A DNA stretch of 18,458 nucleotides from JBBDWR01 sp040902745 (GTDB lineage: Bacteria > Actinomycetota > UBA4738 > HRBIN12): contig JBBDWR010000016.1 in assembly GCA_040902745.1 (NCBI GenBank), positions 1-18,458 of the forward strand, given 5' to 3'. The position numbers and the translations under genes were made by a program. Of the stretch, positions 15,035-18,458 are shown piece by piece. The number at the start of each line of letters is the position of its first letter. Within the stretch, counting starts at the first letter, position 1. A model generated the notes under the pieces. That model was not told where the DNA came from. It was given only the letters and a program-made list of their open reading frames with translations, and did no database searches.

Positions 15035-17299
15035 ATGTTCCTGGCCGCAGAAGGTGGGCCGATCGATGCGGTCTTTACGTCGTTCGAGACCACCTGGCTG
15101 TGGGTGATCCTCGGGGTCTCCCTCGGTGCTCTCGCCTTCGCCTACTACCTGGTGCGCGAGGTCCTCGCGGCCCCGGAGGGGACCCCCAAGATGCGGGAGA
15201 TCGCGAAGGCGATCCAGGAAGGCGCCAGTGCATATCTCTCGCGACAGTTCCGAACGGTGGGCGTGTTCCTCGGGCTCCTCGCGGTCGTGCTGTTCTTCAT
15301 CTTGCCGGTCTCCGAGGATGCCGCGCACTCGGAGTTCGTGATCCGGTTCGGGCGATCGTTGGCTTTCGTCCTCGGCGCCGGGTTCTCGGCGATCACCGGC
15401 TACGCGGGTATGTGGCTGGCGGTTCGCGGGAACGTGCGGGTCGCCAACGCCGCACGTGAGACTGGTCTGCGCCGCGCGTTGCGACTCGCGTTCCGGACGG
15501 GCGGCGTTGCGGGGATGTTCACGGTGGGGCTCGGTCTGCTCGGTGCGACGGTCATCCTGCTCATCTTCCGCCAGGACGCAACTGCCGTCCTGGTCGGTTT
15601 CGGTTTCGGCGGCGCCCTGCTCGCGATGTTCATGCGTGTCGGCGGCGGCATCTTCACCAAGGCGGCCGACGTGGGCGCCGACTTGGTCGGCAAGGTCGAG
15701 AAGGGGATCCCGGAAGACGATCCGCGCAACGCCGCCACGATCGCGGACAACGTCGGCGACAACGTCGGGGATTGCGCCGGGATGGCCGCCGATCTGTTCG
15801 AGTCCTACGAGGTCACACTCGTTGCCTCGCTGATCCTCGGTGCAGCGGCCTACGCCGGCTCTCCCGAGGGCGCGATCATCGGCGTGATGTTCCCGCTGTT
15901 CGTCCGGGCGATCGGTGTGGTCACGTCGATCATCGGAATCCTCGCTGTTTCGCCGCGCAGCGAGGAAGAGCACGGCATGAAGGCGATCAACCGAGGATTC
16001 TTCATCTCGGCGGTGTTGTCCGCTGCGGCCGTGTTCGTCGTTTCCGCGGTCTACATGGATTCGATCAAGCCGGCGATCGCGGTCGCGTTCGGGTTGATCC
16101 TCGCGTCGATCATCCAGGTGCTGACGCAGTACTTCACCGACACGAAGTTCAAGCCGGTGCAGGAGATCGCCGAGGCCACGCAGACCGGCCCCGCCACCAC
16201 GATCCTGTCGGGGTTCGCGACCGGCCTGGAGTCCACCGTGTGGTCGATCCTGATCATCGCCGGGACGATCATGGCGGCGTTCCTGCTGGGTGATAGCACG
16301 GCGGAGGCCCTCTACTTCATCTCTCTGACCGGCATGGGCATGCTCACGACCGTCGGGGTGATCGTGTCGATGGACACCTACGGACCGGTCTCCGATAACG
16401 CGCAGGGCATCGCGGAGATGTCGGGGGAGTTCGAGGGGCGACCTGCGGAGATCCTGGGTGGCCTCGATGCGGTCGGGAACTCCACCAAGGCGATCACCAA
16501 GGGCATGGCGATCGCAACCGCCGTGATCGCGGCCACTTCCTTGTTCGGATCCTTCGAGGAGGAACTGCGCGCAGCGGGCTTCGCGTTCCAGGGCATCCGG
16601 ATCGACCATCCCGACGTCCTCGTCGGGCTCCTGCTCGGTGGATCGGTTGCGTTCTTGTTCTCGTCGCTTGCGATCCGCGCGGTCGGCCGCGCGGCCGCAC
16701 AGGTCGTGGTGGAGGTTCGCAAGCAGTTCCGCGAACACCCCGGGATCATGGACTACACGGAGAAGCCCGAGTACGCACGAGTCGTCGACATCTGCACCAG
16801 AACCTCGCTCCGTGAGCTCATGACGCCCGGCATACTGGCCGTGCTCTCACCGGTGATCGCAGGCTTCTTGCTCGGAGCCGAGGGCCTGGGCGCGTTCCTC
16901 GCGGGATCGATCCTTACCGGGCAGCTGCTCGCCGTGATGCTGTCGAACTCCGGCGGCGCGTGGGACAACGCGAAGAAGTACATCGAGGAGGGGCACTACG
17001 GCGGCAAGAACTCCGAGTCTCACAAGGCCGCGGTGATCGGCGACACGGTCGGCGATCCGTTCAAGGACACCGCCGGCCCCGCGCTGAACCCGCTGATCAA
17101 GGTGATGAACCTCGTCGCACTGCTGCTCGCCCCCGTCGTCGTGAGCACGGCGGACAACGACGCCGTGCGGCTGACCGTCGCGATCGTGTCGACGCTGATC
17201 GTCGGCGGGATGATCTGGTACTCCAAGTCGATGAAGACCGAGTCGATGGTCGAAGGTTCCTCCTCCGACCCCCAGAAGCAGCCGGCCGCCGCCTCGTAG
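15035..17299 (+). CDS. hppA: Membrane-bound H+-translocating pyrophosphatase (K+-independent type)
   Basis: A 754-residue ion pump with about 16 membrane helices that hydrolyses pyrophosphate and moves H+ out of the cytosol. Catalytic landmarks: DVGADLVGKVEKG from Asp212, then DDPRNAATIADNVGDNVGD binding Mg-pyrophosphate; GNSTKA, where Lys485 replaces the Ala of K+-dependent enzymes; and a C-terminal block with GDTVGDPFKDTAGPALNPLI. The Lys predicts a K+-independent, and therefore H+- rather than Na+-pumping, enzyme (established for the family; applied here by inference). Length is normal. The ATG is fixed by AGGAGGA four bases upstream. It is divergent from crcB, and the OB-fold gene follows after 31 bp on the same strand. 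Confidence 0.97.
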   Translation: MFLAAEGGPIDAVFTSFETTWLWVILGVSLGALAFAYYLVREVLAAPEGTPKMREIAKAIQEGASAYLSRQFRTVGVFLGLLAVVLFFILPVSEDAAHSEFVIRFGRSLAFVLGAGFSAITGYAGMWLAVRGNVRVANAARETGLRRALRLAFRTGGVAGMFTVGLGLLGATVILLIFRQDATAVLVGFGFGGALLAMFMRVGGGIFTKAADVGADLVGKVEKGIPEDDPRNAATIADNVGDNVGDCAGMAADLFESYEVTLVASLILGAAAYAGSPEGAIIGVMFPLFVRAIGVVTSIIGILAVSPRSEEEHGMKAINRGFFISAVLSAAAVFVVSAVYMDSIKPAIAVAFGLILASIIQVLTQYFTDTKFKPVQEIAEATQTGPATTILSGFATGLESTVWSILIIAGTIMAAFLLGDSTAEALYFISLTGMGMLTTVGVIVSMDTYGPVSDNAQGIAEMSGEFEGRPAEILGGLDAVGNSTKAITKGMAIATAVIAATSLFGSFEEELRAAGFAFQGIRIDHPDVLVGLLLGGSVAFLFSSLAIRAVGRAAAQVVVEVRKQFREHPGIMDYTEKPEYARVVDICTRTSLRELMTPGILAVLSPVIAGFLLGAEGLGAFLAGSILTGQLLAVMLSNSGGAWDNAKKYIEEGHYGGKNSESHKAAVIGDTVGDPFKDTAGPALNPLIKVMNLVALLLAPVVVSTADNDAVRLTVAIVSTLIVGGMIWYSKSMKTESMVEGSSSDPQKQPAAAS

Positions 17300-17330
17300 G
17301 CGGGTCCGACGCGAGGAGGCGACGACCCCG

Positions 17331-17690
17331 GTGGCCCTGTTCGGAAAGCTCCGCAAGGGGCTGACCCAGAGCGACGAGGAGCGGCTCGCACAGGAGGTCC
17401 GGGGCTGGGCCGACACCGTTCCCGGCAGCGTGCGGCTGGCGGGGTGCCCCAGCCGAGAGCCCGTGACGGTGGCCGGAGTCGTTCGACGTATCACGGTGAT
17501 CCCCGCACAGGGAGGGGAGTCGCTCGAAGCGCTCGTCTCCGATGGCACCGGCGAGATCACGGTCGTGTGGATGGGTCGCCGGGTGATCCAAGGCTTGAAC
17601 CTGGGCACCCGGGTGATCCTGCGCGGGGTGATCGGGGATTCACGGGCCGGCAGACGGATCGTGAACCCCACGTTCGAGTTCGCCGCATGA
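17331..17690 (+). CDS. Small OB-fold nucleic-acid-binding domain protein
   Basis: A 119-residue soluble protein. After a helical N-terminus (FGKLRKGLTQSDEERLAQEV, residues 4-23), an OB-fold anti-codon/nucleic-acid-binding-like barrel runs from REPVTVAGVVRRITV (42-56) through LEALVSDGTGEITVVWMGRR (65-84) to LGTRVILRGVIGD (91-103) and RRIVNPTFEF. The set matches a small actinobacterial OB protein like mycobacterial Rv2694c (from memory); binding to single-stranded DNA or RNA is expected but not shown. Start GTG 17331 has GGAGG (17315-17319) 11 bases upstream, somewhat far. It follows hppA after 31 bp with no terminator seen, so cotranscription is likely although a functional link is not obvious. 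Confidence 0.82.
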   Translation: MALFGKLRKGLTQSDEERLAQEVRGWADTVPGSVRLAGCPSREPVTVAGVVRRITVIPAQGGESLEALVSDGTGEITVVWMGRRVIQGLNLGTRVILRGVIGDSRAGRRIVNPTFEFAA

Positions 17691-17757
17691 GTCGAGAGCC
17701 AGGCACACGGACGACCCCGTGCTCAAGTTTCCCCCCGTGCGTACCGATACCTGAGTC

Positions 17758-18458
17758 ATGGGACGCGACAGCTCCTACGGTGGAGCGCGGACGATCGCCA
17801 TGTCGCTGGTGCTCGTCTTGATGCTCGGAGCAGCCGCATACGCGGACGGCGCGTTCGAAGGTGCGGCCGGTGGCCCCACCCCCGCGCCCACCCCATCGGT
17901 TTCCCCGACGCTCGAGCCCGATCCGAGCGAAACGCCATCGTCGACAGCCTCTGACGCACCATCCGTCGCGCCCGATCCGAGCATCGCGCCGGAGCCGACC
18001 GAGCCTCCCGACGAGACGGAAGAAGGCGACGATGACGGGGCGCAGACCGGCGGGGATCGCTTCAAAGAGTGCGACGGACTGACGGGATTGGAGAACGCGA
18101 TCTGCCGCGTGGAGGTCAACTACGAGGACCACCCGACCCCGGGCTTGGCCAACGCGCTCGATCGCCTTCAGGCGAACCTCGAACGCAAGCAAGCCAAGGG
18201 TCAGCCCGCGGCGAACGCGGGCGGCGATCACGGAGCGGGCGGCAACGAGCACGGTAACGGGGGTGGACCACCTCCATGGGCGGGCGGCGGCAACGGCAAN
18301 NNNNNNNNNNNNNNNNNNNNNNNNNNNNNNNNNNNNNNNNNNNNNNNNNNNNNNNNNNNNNNNNNNNNNNNNNNNNNNNNNNNNNNNNNNNNNNNNNNNC
18401 TCGGGCGGCAACGGCAACTCGGGCGGCAACGGCAACTCGGGCGGCAACGGCAACTCGG
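17758..18458 (+). CDS. Secreted or anchored low-complexity protein, interrupted by assembly gap
   Basis: Partial: the frame is open from ATG 17758 to the gap at 18300 and presumably continues. An N-terminal signal or anchor (MSLVLVLMLGAAAYADG, residues 15-31) is followed by a Pro/Ser/Thr/Glu-rich stretch (about 40-90, many PDPS and PEP units), a short folded-looking segment RFKECDGLTGLENAICRVEV with two cysteines (105 and 116), a helix LANALDRLQANLERKQAKG, and then a Gly/Asn-rich tail that leads into the repeat array. It looks like a cell-surface or wall-spanning protein; no family was recognised. Start is uncertain: ATG 17800 would leave a clean signal peptide, and neither has a strong ribosome-binding site. 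The nominal reading frame across the gap does not match, because the gap length is arbitrary. Confidence 0.65.
   Translation, partial: MGRDSSYGGARTIAMSLVLVLMLGAAAYADGAFEGAAGGPTPAPTPSVSPTLEPDPSETPSSTASDAPSVAPDPSIAPEPTEPPDETEEGDDDGAQTGGDRFKECDGLTGLENAICRVEVNYEDHPTPGLANALDRLQANLERKQAKGQPAANAGGDHGAGGNEHGNGGGPPPWAGGGNGXXXXXXXXXXXXXXXXXXXXXXXXXXXXXXXXXXLGRQRQLGRQRQLGRQRQL
18300..18399. other. Assembly gap (100 Ns)
   Basis: Exactly 100 undetermined bases, the conventional filler for a gap of unknown size. It lies inside a tandem repeat: the sequence before it ends with GGCGGCAACGGCAA and the sequence after it resumes with the same unit, so the repeat probably broke the assembly. Confidence 0.98.
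18400..18458 (+). repeat. 18-bp tandem repeat array (Ser-Gly-Gly-Asn-Gly-Asn)
   Basis: Three perfect copies of TCGGGCGGCAACGGCAAC (18401-18418, 18419-18436, 18437-18454) and the start of a fourth reach the window edge. In the frame that continues the gene before the gap, each unit encodes SGGNGN. The half-unit GGCGGCAACGGCAA just before the gap shows that the array begins on its left side. Confidence 0.9.

Noticed and set aside
14972..16738. Long open frame (588 codons) antisense to hppA, and similar long antisense frames over ino1, the phosphodiesterase and the flippase
   Set aside because: They are mirror frames of conserved genes in GC-rich DNA, with Arg/Asp/His-rich composition and no recognisable domains.
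17687..17821. A 44-codon frame starting ATGA at the end of the OB-fold gene, with four cysteines
   Set aside because: It overlaps the signal-peptide gene in another frame, has irregular cysteine spacing (12, 17, 39, 42) and no ribosome-binding site. Kept as a weak possibility because the overlap pattern matches other pairs here.
18400..18458. CRISPR-like array
   Set aside because: Units are contiguous 18-mers without unique spacers and encode a Gly/Asn-rich peptide.

Overview
This 18.5-kb window is GC-rich chromosomal DNA, most likely from an uncultured member of the Actinomycetota. The evidence is an actinobacterial-type inositol-3-phosphate synthase overlapped by a PadR-type regulator, a small OB-fold protein like those of actinobacteria, TANNNT promoter boxes very close to start codons, and many GTG/TTG starts. 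A run of exactly 100 Ns near the right end shows this is a scaffolded draft assembly. No rRNA, tRNA, CRISPR array, insertion sequence or phage gene was seen, and no gene-free stretch exceeds about 215 bp.

Left part (1-2628, all minus strand): the 3'-truncated ino1 gene is preceded, with a 4-bp overlap, by a PadR-family regulator gene. Upstream lies an AT-rich block of three phased palindromes that looks like the operator of this pair. Further upstream is a second overlapping pair: a DJ-1/PfpI-type protein followed by a 43-residue zinc-ribbon protein.

Centre-left (2629-7157): a cytosolic-looking alkaline-phosphatase/phosphodiesterase superfamily enzyme overlaps a MOP-superfamily flippase on the plus strand. 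A GT-A glycosyltransferase runs convergently towards them. Together they suggest building, trimming and exporting a lipid-linked sugar, but the substrate cannot be read from sequence. The glycosyltransferase lacks about 20 residues near its nucleotide-binding N-terminus.

Centre (7198-12675, minus strand): a MrfA/YprA-type DEAH helicase with a C-terminal cysteine cluster, a cation/Ca2+ exchanger, an LCP-family glycopolymer transferase, and a single-pass membrane protein overlapping the LCP gene.

Right part (12721-18458): NhaA Na+/H+ antiporter (+), the fluoride channel CrcB with a coupled DUF190 protein (-), and, divergent from crcB, a K+-independent-type membrane H+-pyrophosphatase (+). An OB-fold protein and a secreted or anchored low-complexity protein follow; the latter has an 18-bp Gly/Asn/Ser repeat array that contains the assembly gap. 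The cation exchanger, NhaA, CrcB and the H+-pyrophosphatase form an ion and proton homeostasis neighbourhood.

No clearly novel multi-gene system stands out. The most unusual items are the phased palindromes before padR-ino1, the zinc-ribbon microprotein coupled to the DJ-1-like gene, the shortened glycosyltransferase, and the repeat-array gap.
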